In this document: positions 1-9,833 of the stretch, piece after piece
How the letters are laid out: each line of letters begins with the position of its first letter
Position numbering within the stretch: position 1 is the stretch's first letter
From: Alteromonadaceae bacterium
GTDB taxonomy: Bacteria; Pseudomonadota; Gammaproteobacteria; Enterobacterales; Alteromonadaceae
Length of the DNA: 64,000 nt
Direction of reading: 5' to 3'
Assembly: GCA_002691625.1 (NCBI GenBank)
Contig: NZIK01000060.1
Coordinates: forward strand, 1-64,000
Notes under the pieces: generated by a model
The model's database searches: none
Seen by the model: the letters and a program-made list of their open reading frames with translations, nothing else
What the model was told of the DNA's origin: nothing
Position numbers and translations under genes: made by a program

Positions 1-163
1 CACCATTATCGCTAGCCAGTTGCCCGTTACCGAATGGTACAAACTCATCAGTAACCCCACCGTGGCAGATGCATTACTCGACCGTTTACTGCACAACAGT
101 CACCGGATTGAACTGGCTGGCGAATCGATGAGAAAACTAGACCAATCCGATCACTTAAGGTAA
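1..163 (+). CDS. istB: IstB-like ATP-binding protein, C-terminal fragment (cut by window edge)
   Basis: The frame is open from base 2 to the TAA at 161-163 and encodes the last 53 residues. It contains the typical IstB tail: TIIASQLPV, then [17 protein letters not shown] and GESMRK. IstB is the AAA+ helper ATPase that works with the IstA transposase in IS21 transposition. The Walker motifs lie upstream of the window, so whether the gene is intact is unknown. No frameshift is visible in the part present. Confidence 0.85.
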   Translation, partial: TIIASQLPVTEWYKLISNPTVADALLDRLLHNSHRIELAGESMRKLDQSDHLR

Positions 164-242
164 AACTAGCAAGGACGAAAAAGAAGAAGAAAAAGTGATC
201 GGATAAAACCGAAATGACCGTTCGGATTCACCGAAATACGCA
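1..242 (+). mobile_element. IS21-family element, right end
   Basis: The element enters from the left edge. It comprises the 3' end of an IstB-type gene followed by about 79 bases of non-coding end. That end carries two imperfect ~21-22 base direct repeats (about 194-214 and 215-236), each ending in CCGAAAT; tandem repeats of this kind are the transposase-binding sites expected at IS21 ends. The element appears to stop at the CA at 241-242 (IS21 ends read TG...CA), because from 243 the minus strand resumes an acyltransferase reading frame. The left end lies outside the window, so the target duplication cannot be seen. Confidence 0.75.
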
Positions 243-379
243 ATCAAAAAGCCAGATATAACAAAGAAAACGTCTACACCAGCGAAGCCGCCGGGAAGCC
301 ATTCATGATTAAAGTGAAACAAAACGACAGAAACTACGGCTATTGCTCGTAGCGCATTAATATCTTCCCTGAACTTCAT
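243..379 (-). pseudogene. Acyltransferase-3 family (OafA-like) gene, N-terminal stub cut by the IS
   Basis: The minus-strand frame starts at the ATG at 379. Its first ~46 residues are a standard acyltransferase-3 opening: [13 protein letters not shown] with the conserved His, then [19 protein letters not shown]. After FLI the match stops and the frame runs into the IS21 end, ending at 155 in unrelated residues. Members of this family are ~350-650-residue, ten-helix membrane enzymes that O-acetylate surface polysaccharides, so only the first helix and part of the second remain. Any product would be non-functional. The upstream bases AAATGAAGTT do not show a strong ribosome site. Confidence 0.75.
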
Positions 380-1010
380 TTGTATTTACTTCTTTATTGA
401 GGGCTTTGAAAGTCAAACTCATCCCAAATCTAGCTGACTTTATGTCTTACATAAATCATCATTAGTCGAGACTGCAAGACTTTAGTATAAAAAATTGACT
501 GCTCATAGAAATTAAATAATGCAAACTAACAGCCAACTTTGCGGTTTTTTAAACTTCGGGTTCTAGGCCACTTGTCGTCTGTGTCTCTTTGTTGCCAAGA
601 GCGGCTCTAGATTGAGTAAACAAAGCGCTTTGCACTTTTTTGGTGATAATCTGCTCTGATTTAACCTATGAATTTATAGTGTATGAAATACGACGTTTTA
701 ACGAACATCTGTTTGAGCGAGTTAGTCCAGACCTTCTTAATGGTTAATTCACTATATCTCGAATCTAGAGAATGGTCGCACAGTTTATCAGTGAATGGAG
801 TTATGAGGGTAACCAAAAATTTATGTGCGGAATTTTCTTAAGATTTTTTAGTAACCCTTTAACAACTAAACCCAAGGCATGTAAAGAAAAGCCTAGATTT
901 AGACTAAGCTGTCGCACTTTTCACCGTAACTAAATAGAAGAAAAAGCGTTAGAGAGAACCGGCCAAAGCAAATTTCGCAAATACCCAAATATGGAATTAG
1001 TAACTTCAGT
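380..1010. other. Gene-free stretch between acyltransferase stub and methyltransferase
   Basis: About 630 AT-rich bases with no convincing coding frame. A 68-residue minus-strand frame at 899-1105 overlaps the 3' end of the methyltransferase in another frame and looks like chance. No strong terminator hairpin or repeat was recognised. It may be decayed surface-polysaccharide DNA. Confidence 0.5.
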
Positions 1011-1844
1011 CTACTTAATAAGTACACAAGTAACAGAAGGCAAAAAAAGCTGAGCAACCTTACGAAGTTTATACGAGTTGCTTTTTTCAAAAATTGCTTC
1101 AACAAAAGAAAAGTAGAAACGGGGCATTCGAATGTGAATGTTTTTTGCGCTCCAATAGTAATTCACTTTCCTAAAACCTATTTTTTCAACGTCTTTCACA
1201 TCTTTGAAAGTCCACTCTTTTAAGTGAAAACACTCCGGAATATTTGAAAAGTACTGAGATACATCGTGCGGGCCGCAGTAAGCATGGGGTGTTCTAAATG
1301 CGTACGCACCACCTTTTTTCAAGGTTTGTTTAACTATTGAAAAGTGATGCTCAACATCTTCATCATGTAAGTGTTCAATAAGTTGATCGCTAAAAACGAA
1401 ATCTATACTTTCGTCGCTTATTTGCGATAAGTCATATCCGTCATAAACCACTACAGAAGTATTCTGTGGAAAAGCTTCGTTTTTGTCCCTCTGGTCTGAA
1501 ATATCTACACCAATTGCTTGCTTACAGTATTTTGCTGCCTCTTTAAGAAGTCTACCATCACCGCATGCGAACTCGACGAATAATTGTTCGCGCTTTAGAA
1601 AGCGTTTGATAAACGCCATTCTATGGCCAACTTTTTTTAGGCTTTCTGACTTGTCATTTCTTTTGGTAAGGCGAGGGTGATCAGGTACTTTACTAAATAG
1701 CTCGTCATACATAGAACTATAAATATCTTTTCGTGATGTTCTATCAGCTTCTTTTAACTGCGTAGCCAGCTTTTTCTCAACTTTGTAGTGATTTGATACT
1801 TGCTCGAACGAACGATTTGATGGAAGAGGTTTCCTTAACTGCAT
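1011..1844 (-). CDS. Class I SAM-dependent methyltransferase
   Basis: The gene encodes 277 residues. A helical N-terminal stretch of ~90 residues precedes a Rossmann-type methyltransferase core. Motif I is FVEFACGDGRLLKEAAKY (about residues 89-106), followed by the acidic ribose-binding strand GVDIS, and motif IV DFVFSDQLIEHL is of the Methyltransf_11 type. The substrate cannot be read from the sequence; neighbours (truncated acyltransferase, IS21) suggest a surface-polysaccharide or sugar-modification setting. The ATG at 1844 has an AGGG about nine bases upstream. The gene is isolated on this strand, convergent with nothing and divergent from pheS. Its position directly before pheS, where many relatives have rplT, suggests inserted accessory DNA. 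Confidence 0.75.
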   Translation of the reverse strand: MQLRKPLPSNRSFEQVSNHYKVEKKLATQLKEADRTSRKDIYSSMYDELFSKVPDHPRLTKRNDKSESLKKVGHRMAFIKRFLKREQLFVEFACGDGRLLKEAAKYCKQAIGVDISDQRDKNEAFPQNTSVVVYDGYDLSQISDESIDFVFSDQLIEHLHDEDVEHHFSIVKQTLKKGGAYAFRTPHAYCGPHDVSQYFSNIPECFHLKEWTFKDVKDVEKIGFRKVNYYWSAKNIHIRMPRFYFSFVEAIFEKSNSYKLRKVAQLFLPSVTCVLIK

Positions 1845-2068
1845 ATTACTATCCCTGTAAATATTTATTTAATATGTTTATTCTTATTTGTGCTTTTATG
1901 ATTTACGAGTGTGAACAAATGTTCAAGCTGTTTGTGCAAATCCTTAATCGTTCGACGGAAAAATATACAAAGCACTCATTTTTTCAACAACGTAGTGCGC
2001 ATTACAGCGTGTAAAACTTCCAACTTTCTATCGAATTCTGCCAATATCAGCTATATAGGGTAGCGGTA

Positions 2069-3158
<1,090 letters not shown>

Positions 3159-3172
3159 GGCAGAGAGTACAC

Positions 3173-5560
3173 ATGAAATTCAGTGAAAATTGGTTAAGAG
3201 AGTGGGTTAACCCGTCGCTGTCGGCACATGAGCTGTCTGAACAGTTGAGCATGGCTGGCCTAGAAGTAGACGGCGTAGAGCCTGTTGCGGGCGAGTTCAC
3301 CGGCGTACTAGTAGGTGAAGTGGTTGAGTGCGGTCAGCACCCTAACGCCGACAAGCTTCGCGTGACTAAAATTAACGTAGGTGGTGATGAACTACTCGAT
3401 ATCGTTTGTGGCGCACCTAATTGCCGCCAAGGCATAAAAGTAGCCGTAGCCTGTGTGGGCGCGGTACTGCCTGGCAACTTTAAAATTAAAAAAGCCAAGC
3501 TTCGCGGCGAACCGTCATTCGGCATGCTGTGCAGTTTTTCTGAGCTAGGTATAAGCGATGATCACGACGGAATTATCGAGCTTCCAGCTGATGCGCCAAT
3601 AGGTACAGATATTCGCGAGTATCTTGGTTTAGACGATAACGCTATTGAAGTAGATTTAACGCCTAACCGCGCCGACTGCTTGGGCATTCGCGGTATTGCC
3701 CGTGAAGTCGGTGTGCTTAATAACCTAGACGTTTGCGAGCCGGTAGTTGAAGACGTTACCTCTACTGTTGATGACAAGCTTGCTATTACCCTTAGCGCAG
3801 ACGATGCTTGCCCGCGGTATTTAGGCCGTGTGGTTAAGGGTGTTGATGTAACTGCCGCATCACCATTGTGGCTTGTTGAAAAGCTACGTCGCTGCGGGAT
3901 TAGAAGTATCGACCCCATTGTTGATGTCACTAACTTTGTATTGCTTGAGCTAGGCCAACCTATGCACGCGTTCAACCTTGCTAGTATTGAAGGTAATGTG
4001 AATGTGCGTATGGCCAAAGAGGGCGAAAAGCTTACTTTGCTTGACGAAACAGAAGCAACACTTAAAGAAAATACGCTGGTAATTGCTGACGATAACAAAG
4101 CGTTAGCCATGGCGGGTATTTTTGGTGGCCTGCATTCAGGTGTTACCACTGAAACCAAAGACATTTTGCTTGAAAGTGCGTTTTTCAGTCGCGATGTGAT
4201 TATGGGCCGTGCCCGTCAGTACGGTTTGCACACCGACGCATCGCACCGCTACGAGCGCGGTGTAGATCCAAAATTACAGCGCAAGGCAATGGAGCGCGCT
4301 ACTGCACTTGTTCTTGAAATTTGTGGCGGTGAAGCGGGCCCGGTTATTGAAGCAGTTTCAGAAGATAAATTGCCCAAGCAAGCTACGGTTACACTTCGTC
4401 GCGACCGCTTAACTCGCGTGCTCGGTATTAGTATCGACGATGCAAAGGTAAGCGAGATGCTTTCTCGTTTAGGCTTAGACGTTACTGCTACCATTGAGGG
4501 GTGGAAAGCCGTTGCACCTAGCTATCGTTTTGATATTTCAATTGAAGAAGATTTAATTGAAGAGATTGCACGGGTTTACGGTTATAACAATATTCCTAAT
4601 GTTGCGCCTGCCGCTACGCTTGCCATGTTGCCTTCCCAAGAAGCGCAGCTGCCGTTAGGTACAATGAAGTCGTTGTTGTTAAGCAGAGGCTATAACGAAG
4701 CTATTACGTATTCGTTTGTCGACCCGAAAATACAAAACGCATTGTTCCCTGATGTAAAAGGCATGGTGTTACCGCACCCAATATCGTCGGATATGTCGGT
4801 AATGCGCGTGAGTTTATGGCCGGGTTTGTTAGGTGCTTCTGCGTATAATCAGAAGCGTCAGCAACAGCGAATTCGACTGTTTGAAACCGGATTACGCTTT
4901 ATACCTCAACAAGATGCGCCAAATGGTGTATTGCAACAGCAAGTAATTGGTGGTGTAGTAGCAGGGCGTCGTAACGAAGAGCACTGGGACTTAGGCGATA
5001 GCCCAGTCGATTTCTTTGATGCAAAAGCAGATGTGGAAGCTTTATTGGCACTTACCGGTAAGCAGGGTGAGTTTCAGTTTGTAACAGGCGAACACAGCGC
5101 GTTGCATCCTGGTATGACTGCAAAAATTTTGCTTAACGATGAAGAAGTTGGCTATATTGGTGCTGTTCACCCACAATTTACTAAATTGTTGGGCGTAAAC
5201 GGTCGTGTATTTGTGTTTGAACTAGCGGTAGACGCTATTAGTGAACGCAAATTACCGTCTGCTGCACCTGTATCGCGTTTTCCATCTAATCGTCGTGATA
5301 TAGCTATTACAGTGAAAGATGAAGTGCGTGTAGGAAATGTTCTTTCTTACATAGAAAAAATTGGCGTAAATCAACTAGTTGCTCTAAACTTGTTTGATGA
5401 ATACAAAGGCAAGGGAATTGAACCTGGGTACAAGAGCCTTGCATTGTCACTTCATTTACAAGATCCAGAAAAAACCTTGGAAGAAGCTGAGATTCAGCAC
5501 GCTGTCGATACTGTGGTAAAAGGTTTGGAATCTGAGTTTGGAGCCGCGTTAAGAGAGTAA
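3173..5560 (+). CDS. pheT: Phenylalanyl-tRNA synthetase beta subunit
   Basis: The product is 795 residues, the same length as in E. coli. Visible parts in order: an EMAP-type tRNA-binding domain in the first ~150 residues ([18 protein letters not shown]), the B3/B4 editing domain in the middle, a B5 domain with [15 protein letters not shown], the class II-like core ([18 protein letters not shown]), and a C-terminal ferredoxin-fold anticodon-binding domain ([13 protein letters not shown]). It pairs with PheS, recognises tRNA-Phe and hydrolyses mischarged Tyr-tRNA. The ribosome site GAGAG precedes ATG 3173. The stop is three bases before ihfA. Confidence 0.97.
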   Translation: MKFSENWLREWVNPSLSAHELSEQLSMAGLEVDGVEPVAGEFTGVLVGEVVECGQHPNADKLRVTKINVGGDELLDIVCGAPNCRQGIKVAVACVGAVLPGNFKIKKAKLRGEPSFGMLCSFSELGISDDHDGIIELPADAPIGTDIREYLGLDDNAIEVDLTPNRADCLGIRGIAREVGVLNNLDVCEPVVEDVTSTVDDKLAITLSADDACPRYLGRVVKGVDVTAASPLWLVEKLRRCGIRSIDPIVDVTNFVLLELGQPMHAFNLASIEGNVNVRMAKEGEKLTLLDETEATLKENTLVIADDNKALAMAGIFGGLHSGVTTETKDILLESAFFSRDVIMGRARQYGLHTDASHRYERGVDPKLQRKAMERATALVLEICGGEAGPVIEAVSEDKLPKQATVTLRRDRLTRVLGISIDDAKVSEMLSRLGLDVTATIEGWKAVAPSYRFDISIEEDLIEEIARVYGYNNIPNVAPAATLAMLPSQEAQLPLGTMKSLLLSRGYNEAITYSFVDPKIQNALFPDVKGMVLPHPISSDMSVMRVSLWPGLLGASAYNQKRQQQRIRLFETGLRFIPQQDAPNGVLQQQVIGGVVAGRRNEEHWDLGDSPVDFFDAKADVEALLALTGKQGEFQFVTGEHSALHPGMTAKILLNDEEVGYIGAVHPQFTKLLGVNGRVFVFELAVDAISERKLPSAAPVSRFPSNRRDIAITVKDEVRVGNVLSYIEKIGVNQLVALNLFDEYKGKGIEPGYKSLALSLHLQDPEKTLEEAEIQHAVDTVVKGLESEFGAALRE

Positions 5561-5563
5561 ACT

Positions 5564-5863
5564 ATGGCATTGACCAAAGCCGAGATGGCTGAACACCTAT
5601 TCGAGAAACTAGGCATTAACAAGCGTGATGCTAAAGATCTGGTAGAGCTTTTTTTTGAAGAAATTAAAGGCGCTCTGGAATCTGGTGAGCAAGTAAAACT
5701 GTCAGGTTTTGGCAATTTCGACCTGCGTGATAAGAATGAACGTCCTGGACGTAACCCTAAAACGGGTGAAGATATTCCTATCAAAGCGCGTAGGGTGGTG
5801 ACATTCCGCCCTGGTCAAAAACTTAAAAGCCGAGTTGAAAACTCAGCACCTGTCGACGAGTAA
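5564..5863 (+). CDS. ihfA: Integration host factor alpha subunit
   Basis: A 99-residue DNA-bending protein nearly identical in layout to E. coli IhfA. It starts [17 protein letters not shown], carries [14 protein letters not shown] and has the minor-groove beta-arm [14 protein letters not shown] with the intercalating Pro. It forms a heterodimer with IhfB and bends DNA at replication, recombination and promoter sites. The start is only three bases after the pheT stop, the conserved gammaproteobacterial arrangement. A rho-independent terminator follows. Confidence 0.97.
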   Translation: MALTKAEMAEHLFEKLGINKRDAKDLVELFFEEIKGALESGEQVKLSGFGNFDLRDKNERPGRNPKTGEDIPIKARRVVTFRPGQKLKSRVENSAPVDE

Positions 5864-5900
5864 TTTGCACACTGCTGCAATTATAACGTTGTAAAACATG

Positions 5901-5942
5901 AAAAGAGCGGGGAGAACCCTCGCTCTTTTGTGTTTCTTCTTT
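5901..5942 (+). terminator. Rho-independent terminator after ihfA
   Basis: A stem pairs AAAAGAGCG (5901-5909) with CGCTCTTTT (5921-5929), extended by GGG against CCT, followed by a T-rich run to 5942. It closes the pheST-ihfA operon. Confidence 0.85.
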
Positions 5943-5992
5943 TTACAGTGCGCTCGCACTGAATTTCTTATGTTATTTTTCTGGAGGATAGT

Positions 5993-6556
5993 GTGAAAAA
6001 AGCACTTGTCGTTCTTTCTATTGTATTAGTAGCCATAGCTGCATGGTTCGTTTTCTTATCCGTAGATGCTGATAACCGCGACCAAGAAGCGTCGAGCGTA
6101 CCCGTTATCACCGTAATGGAGATATTGCATGCAAGCGACCTGCAAGAGGGTGTAAAGCAGGCAGTAAATCAAAACAACGATGAAAAAATTCAATACTGGC
6201 TTCAGCAAGCCTTAGAGGTTAGTGATGCGGCTAACTTAGCGGCTGACGACCTTGAATACTTGCGCTCTCGCGCAGCAAAAGACTACGTAGTTTTTAATGC
6301 TAAGCGCCAGCTTTTTAACGAAGAATTTGAAACGCATTACTATGCGTTAGAGAGCATTAACAGCCTTAAGGCTAAATACCCAGAGGCACAGGACTTATTT
6401 GCCCGTGCGGATGCCTTACTTGAAAAGCGAGATGCTATTATTCAGCAAATTGCCGTTACCATTGCGGGTAACGACTCACCCAGTGATGCGGTAATAAAAG
6501 AGGCGAGAGAGCAATGGCTTCAACAAGCCAATGCAGTGCCTGTAAACTCTCAGTAG
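5993..6556 (+). CDS. Membrane-anchored helical protein of unknown function
   Basis: I do not recognise this 187-residue protein. It begins with a short basic stretch and one hydrophobic segment (residues ~4-24, ALVVLSIVLVAIAAWFVFL) that would be a membrane anchor or uncleaved signal. The rest is hydrophilic, acidic and helix-rich, probably periplasmic, with no Cys. The GTG start at 5993 is supported by the strong ribosome site GGAGG at 5983-5987. It sits alone, between the ihfA terminator and a block of degenerate repeats that begins right at its 3' end; the last codons already lie in repeat-like sequence. Confidence 0.7.
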   Translation: MKKALVVLSIVLVAIAAWFVFLSVDADNRDQEASSVPVITVMEILHASDLQEGVKQAVNQNNDEKIQYWLQQALEVSDAANLAADDLEYLRSRAAKDYVVFNAKRQLFNEEFETHYYALESINSLKAKYPEAQDLFARADALLEKRDAIIQQIAVTIAGNDSPSDAVIKEAREQWLQQANAVPVNSQ

Positions 6557-6620
6557 TAGGAGCTAGGCAGTAAGCTCTCAGTAGTAAGAGCTGGGCAGTA
6601 AGCGCTAGGTAGTAAGGGCT
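6551..6620. repeat. Degenerate ~14-base tandem repeat at the 3' end of the preceding gene
   Basis: Five variants follow one another: CAGTAGTAGGAGCTAGG, CAGTAAGCTCT, CAGTAGTAAGAGCTGGG, CAGTAAGCGCTAGG and TAGTAAGGGCTCGG. The core is AGTAAG-AGCT-GG. The first copy contains the stop codon of the upstream gene. Confidence 0.8.
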
Positions 6621-6689
6621 CGGTAAAACAGGCTCTTAAGCATTCATACCTACAGCTCAAACAGTCTCCTCATTCATAACAGCTCACAC

Positions 6690-6796
6690 TGAGCGCTTTC
6701 ACAGATAGATTATACAAAGCGCTTGCAGTGTAGCTTATACAGAGCGCTTTTACTGAAAGCTTATATAGAAAGCTTATACAGAGCGCTTATATTGAC
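6690..6796. repeat. Degenerate ~25-27-base tandem repeat before ybaK
   Basis: Four phased copies of a unit built on GAGCGCTT...CTTATACA. The GCGCTT cores occur near 6692, 6719, 6743 and 6782, and CTTATACAGA recurs between them, with one extra partial copy (CTTATATAGAAAG). The last copy runs into the 3' end of ybaK (stop at 6787-6789). GCGC cores could pair with each other as hairpins and end transcription on both strands, but there is no T-run. Confidence 0.8.
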
Positions 6797-7272
6797 AGCT
6801 CGGCAAATTTTGCATTGGTGAGTGCGGCCAGGTCGGCTGCACTTAGCGCGACCTCTAAGCCACGCTTGCCCGCACTCACATGAATGGTATCAAGCGTTGC
6901 GGCACTTTCGTGAATAACCGTAACAAGTCGTTTTTTTTGTCCCAAAGGGCTAACACCACCAAGCACATACCCTGTGGATGCGATTACTGCATCGGCACTG
7001 GCCATGGTCACTTTCTTTGTACCCAACACTTTTGCCATTTTCTTTTCGCTAAGCTTAGTGGTAACGGGTACAACGGCTACAGCTAATTCTTTATGCTCTT
7101 TATTTCCCTTACTCTCATAGCTCACTACCAATGTTTTAAACACGCTTTCAGCAGGCAATCCTAATTTTTCAACGGCTTCTAACCCATAAGATGAGGCGTT
7201 TGAGTCGTGCTCGTACTTTAGCACGCTGTGTTTTATTCGCTTTTTGGATAGCAGCGTAATGGCCGGCGTCAT
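6787..7272 (-). CDS. ybaK: Cys-tRNA(Pro) deacylase, YbaK/EbsC family
   Basis: The product has 161 residues, standard for YbaK. It hydrolyses Cys-tRNA-Pro formed by misacylation and so protects translation in trans. The conserved lysine of the active site is at residue 46 in VFKTLVV, and the signature GGVSPLGQKKR is present near residue 105-115. The ATG at 7272 overlaps the stop of the upstream penicillin-acylase-type gene by four bases (ATGA), so the two are translationally coupled. The 3' end abuts a degenerate repeat. Confidence 0.93.
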   Translation of the reverse strand: MTPAITLLSKKRIKHSVLKYEHDSNASSYGLEAVEKLGLPAESVFKTLVVSYESKGNKEHKELAVAVVPVTTKLSEKKMAKVLGTKKVTMASADAVIASTGYVLGGVSPLGQKKRLVTVIHESAATLDTIHVSAGKRGLEVALSAADLAALTNAKFAELSI

Positions 7273-9722
7273 TCTTCTTCTTCTTTCTTGTAAAATGTGC
7301 GTGAATAAATAATATCGCCAGGCAAAAGAGGCGTCGCCGCCTGAGTGGCATAGTCGTCAAAACCTGCTGTAAAAAATTCTGACAATGGATGGCCAGACTG
7401 CCCGCCAGGTAGGGTGAGAATAGCATTGTCTAAATGCCCTGGACTCACAAAGAAACGCTCTGAAGCACCAAACCCAGTAGACTGCACGGCGGGCATATAG
7501 GTATCACCAAAACCTGCAACTGGGGCCATGTTTAACTTATCACCTATTAACGGTATTTGTGCTGAGAAAGGGTGCTTCACTGTTAACGTGTTGACACTTC
7601 CCCAGTTAAGCATGTCCATGTTCGCCTCAAGAGGTGAGTATTTATCAAGAAGCTTATGCTTGGCTCGCCTGTAGGCATCTACCAACAACTCATCGAAAGT
7701 ATCGGTTCCCTTGGGAAGCCAGCTGCTTGGCTGATTTTGTATGAGTTGCCACGTAGCAGGCTCAATTCCACGCAGAAGCGTGCGGCTTTGTACGCCTTGT
7801 TCATCAAGGGATGATAAAATTTCACCAAAAAGGGTTTGTACTACTTCACGACGAAAGTGCTTTACCAGGGTGTAACCCACAGAGTCGTCGCAAGCACAGG
7901 CTCCCCATGTGTTTAAGTAGGTCAGATCTGGCTTAAACTCTACATTTTGCATAGTGAGTAGGCCACTGAGTAAATTATGCCAAGGAATAAGGAACTGAGC
8001 ATGATTGTCTAACTGAATGGCGTAAAAATCAGTTTCGGTGAAGGTGTCTTTTTCAAACAGCCGGTCTCTTATTTGTCTGCCTCTTGCTCCAAGTGCGTAT
8101 CCACCATCGCCTAGTCGAGATACGTCCTTTGCTGCAATAACCCGAGCATTGGCGGTCCATAGTCTATTGGAGACAGGGTTTTTTACCAAGGGCAGCATGG
8201 TTGCTGGGCGAGGGGGATTGTTTCGCATTTCTTGTTCAGATATTGCGGTGTACGATGCCTTTTCTCTGTGAAGCGTTGCGCCGCCCGGCATCCACGCCGT
8301 ATTACCTTCGCTATCAACCATCACCAAGTTTTGCGTAGGATTGGCAATTCGCTTTCCTATATCTATAGCCTCATCCACAGACTTAGCACCACCAAAATCT
8401 ACAATAGCTAAATTGGCAGCAAATTCGTGATGGGCAACCCAATTAAGGGCATAGCGTTTTCCGTTGAGCGTTTTAACGGGGCCAAATTCACTGACTTCCA
8501 TGGTGTATTCATGAGCACCTGAGGGAAGGGGAATGGTTTCTGTCACTGTCGTGGTTTCTGTATCGCTATTCAGCGCCACCCAATCTACGTTGTCTAAGTT
8601 AGCGTTAGTAAAGCCCCAGGCTATATTGCCATTGGTACCCACAACAATGCCGGGTAAACCTGGCAGCGACACGCCTGTAATAGAAACATCTTGCCCTGCG
8701 TCACTGTAATTAAGTTGAGTGCGATACCAAATTACGGGTACACGAAGGCTTAGATGCATATCGTTTGCCAGCAGTCCTGCTCCGGTGGGCGTAATATTTC
8801 CTGACACCGCATAGTTATTACTGCCTATTTCAGGAAGTTCGATGCCTTTGTAGCTGTAACGAGCGCTGTTATAACGAGCGCGGGTATAAAGAGGATCGGC
8901 ATAACGAGGGTCGGTATAACGAGCTAAATCATTAAGCAATACGCCATTAATGCTACGGTTGTTATAAGCTTGAGTATCTGCATTTTCACTTTCATTTTTA
9001 CTTTCGTCTGCGGCTTTAAACTGGCTAGGATATTCAGGAATAGGGGCGTCGGATAAAGGCAGTTCGCTACCATCAAGGGCAGCCTGAAAATGACTTTGCT
9101 GGGTCATAAAGCGATAAATGTCATCCCCAAGAGTATCTTTAAGGGCGGTTCTTGCAAGATCTAACTTTACCTGCCCGTCCTGCAAATCTAAATACATGCT
9201 GTAAATAACCAAAATACTGTCGGTAGGGCGCCACTGCGTTATCTCCATACCGGCTGCAATGTATTCGAAGGGAAGGGTGGTGTACTCATCAATGGCTTCA
9301 TTAACGCCATGAGCATAGCGAATAAGCAGCTCTTGTTGTTTACTGGGTAAGTTTTCAAAAACGGTTTGCGCTCGTTGCTCAAATTGGTGAAAACGGGCGT
9401 TTTTATCTGAGTCTAATGCTGCACTTCCTACCCAAGCTGATAAATTGCCAGAGGCTGCTCTGCGCTGTAAGTCCATTTGAAAAAAGCGGTCTTGACCGTG
9501 AGCAAACCCTAGGGCGTAAGCAGCATCAAATAGGTTTTCAGCGTTTACAACAGCATGACCTAGTGAGTCTCTCGATAGCTGGGTAGGTTGGGTTACGTGA
9601 TAGGTGGCGCTGTTACCGTCTAATTTGGGTAAACTTAAATATAATGTGGTGTACACAGCAGCTGCAGCAATCGACAACAACAGTACAGCACCAACAACAA
9701 GCCACTTGATCCAATTTATCAC
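7269..9722 (-). CDS. Penicillin acylase family Ntn-hydrolase, membrane-anchored or exported
   Basis: The precursor has 817 residues. It begins with one hydrophobic segment (about 7-28), then the alpha-chain region (SLGHAVVNAENLFDAAYALG; GFAHGQDRFFQMD), a spacer, and the beta chain beginning at the presumed nucleophile Ser301 in the motif GSNNYAVSG. The family self-cleaves before this Ser to give an alpha/beta heterodimer in the periplasm that hydrolyses amide bonds, for example N-acyl-homoserine lactones or beta-lactams; the substrate here is unknown. The spacer just before Ser301 (residues 266-290) is a run of Tyr/Arg micro-repeats. The start is GTG with GGGAG nine bases upstream. The C-terminus ends in four Glu codons overlapping ybaK. 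Confidence 0.88.
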   Translation of the reverse strand: MINWIKWLVVGAVLLLSIAAAAVYTTLYLSLPKLDGNSATYHVTQPTQLSRDSLGHAVVNAENLFDAAYALGFAHGQDRFFQMDLQRRAASGNLSAWVGSAALDSDKNARFHQFEQRAQTVFENLPSKQQELLIRYAHGVNEAIDEYTTLPFEYIAAGMEITQWRPTDSILVIYSMYLDLQDGQVKLDLARTALKDTLGDDIYRFMTQQSHFQAALDGSELPLSDAPIPEYPSQFKAADESKNESENADTQAYNNRSINGVLLNDLARYTDPRYADPLYTRARYNSARYSYKGIELPEIGSNNYAVSGNITPTGAGLLANDMHLSLRVPVIWYRTQLNYSDAGQDVSITGVSLPGLPGIVVGTNGNIAWGFTNANLDNVDWVALNSDTETTTVTETIPLPSGAHEYTMEVSEFGPVKTLNGKRYALNWVAHHEFAANLAIVDFGGAKSVDEAIDIGKRIANPTQNLVMVDSEGNTAWMPGGATLHREKASYTAISEQEMRNNPPRPATMLPLVKNPVSNRLWTANARVIAAKDVSRLGDGGYALGARGRQIRDRLFEKDTFTETDFYAIQLDNHAQFLIPWHNLLSGLLTMQNVEFKPDLTYLNTWGACACDDSVGYTLVKHFRREVVQTLFGEILSSLDEQGVQSRTLLRGIEPATWQLIQNQPSSWLPKGTDTFDELLVDAYRRAKHKLLDKYSPLEANMDMLNWGSVNTLTVKHPFSAQIPLIGDKLNMAPVAGFGDTYMPAVQSTGFGASERFFVSPGHLDNAILTLPGGQSGHPLSEFFTAGFDDYATQAATPLLPGDIIYSRTFYKKEEEE

Positions 9723-9833
9723 GTGAATTACTCCCTTTTTTTCTCTATCCTACCCCAACAAACTCAACAATGAGAAGTGATGTTTTATGAGACTAACTGA
9801 ACGCACAATTATTGATAACAATAAGGGTGTGCT

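Noticed and set aside
899..1105. Minus-strand 68-residue hydrophobic frame
   Set aside because: It overlaps the methyltransferase 3' end on the same strand in another frame, has no ribosome site and shows no family pattern.
3562..4164. Long minus-strand frame inside pheT
   Set aside because: Antisense shadow of a highly conserved gene; no plausible domain.
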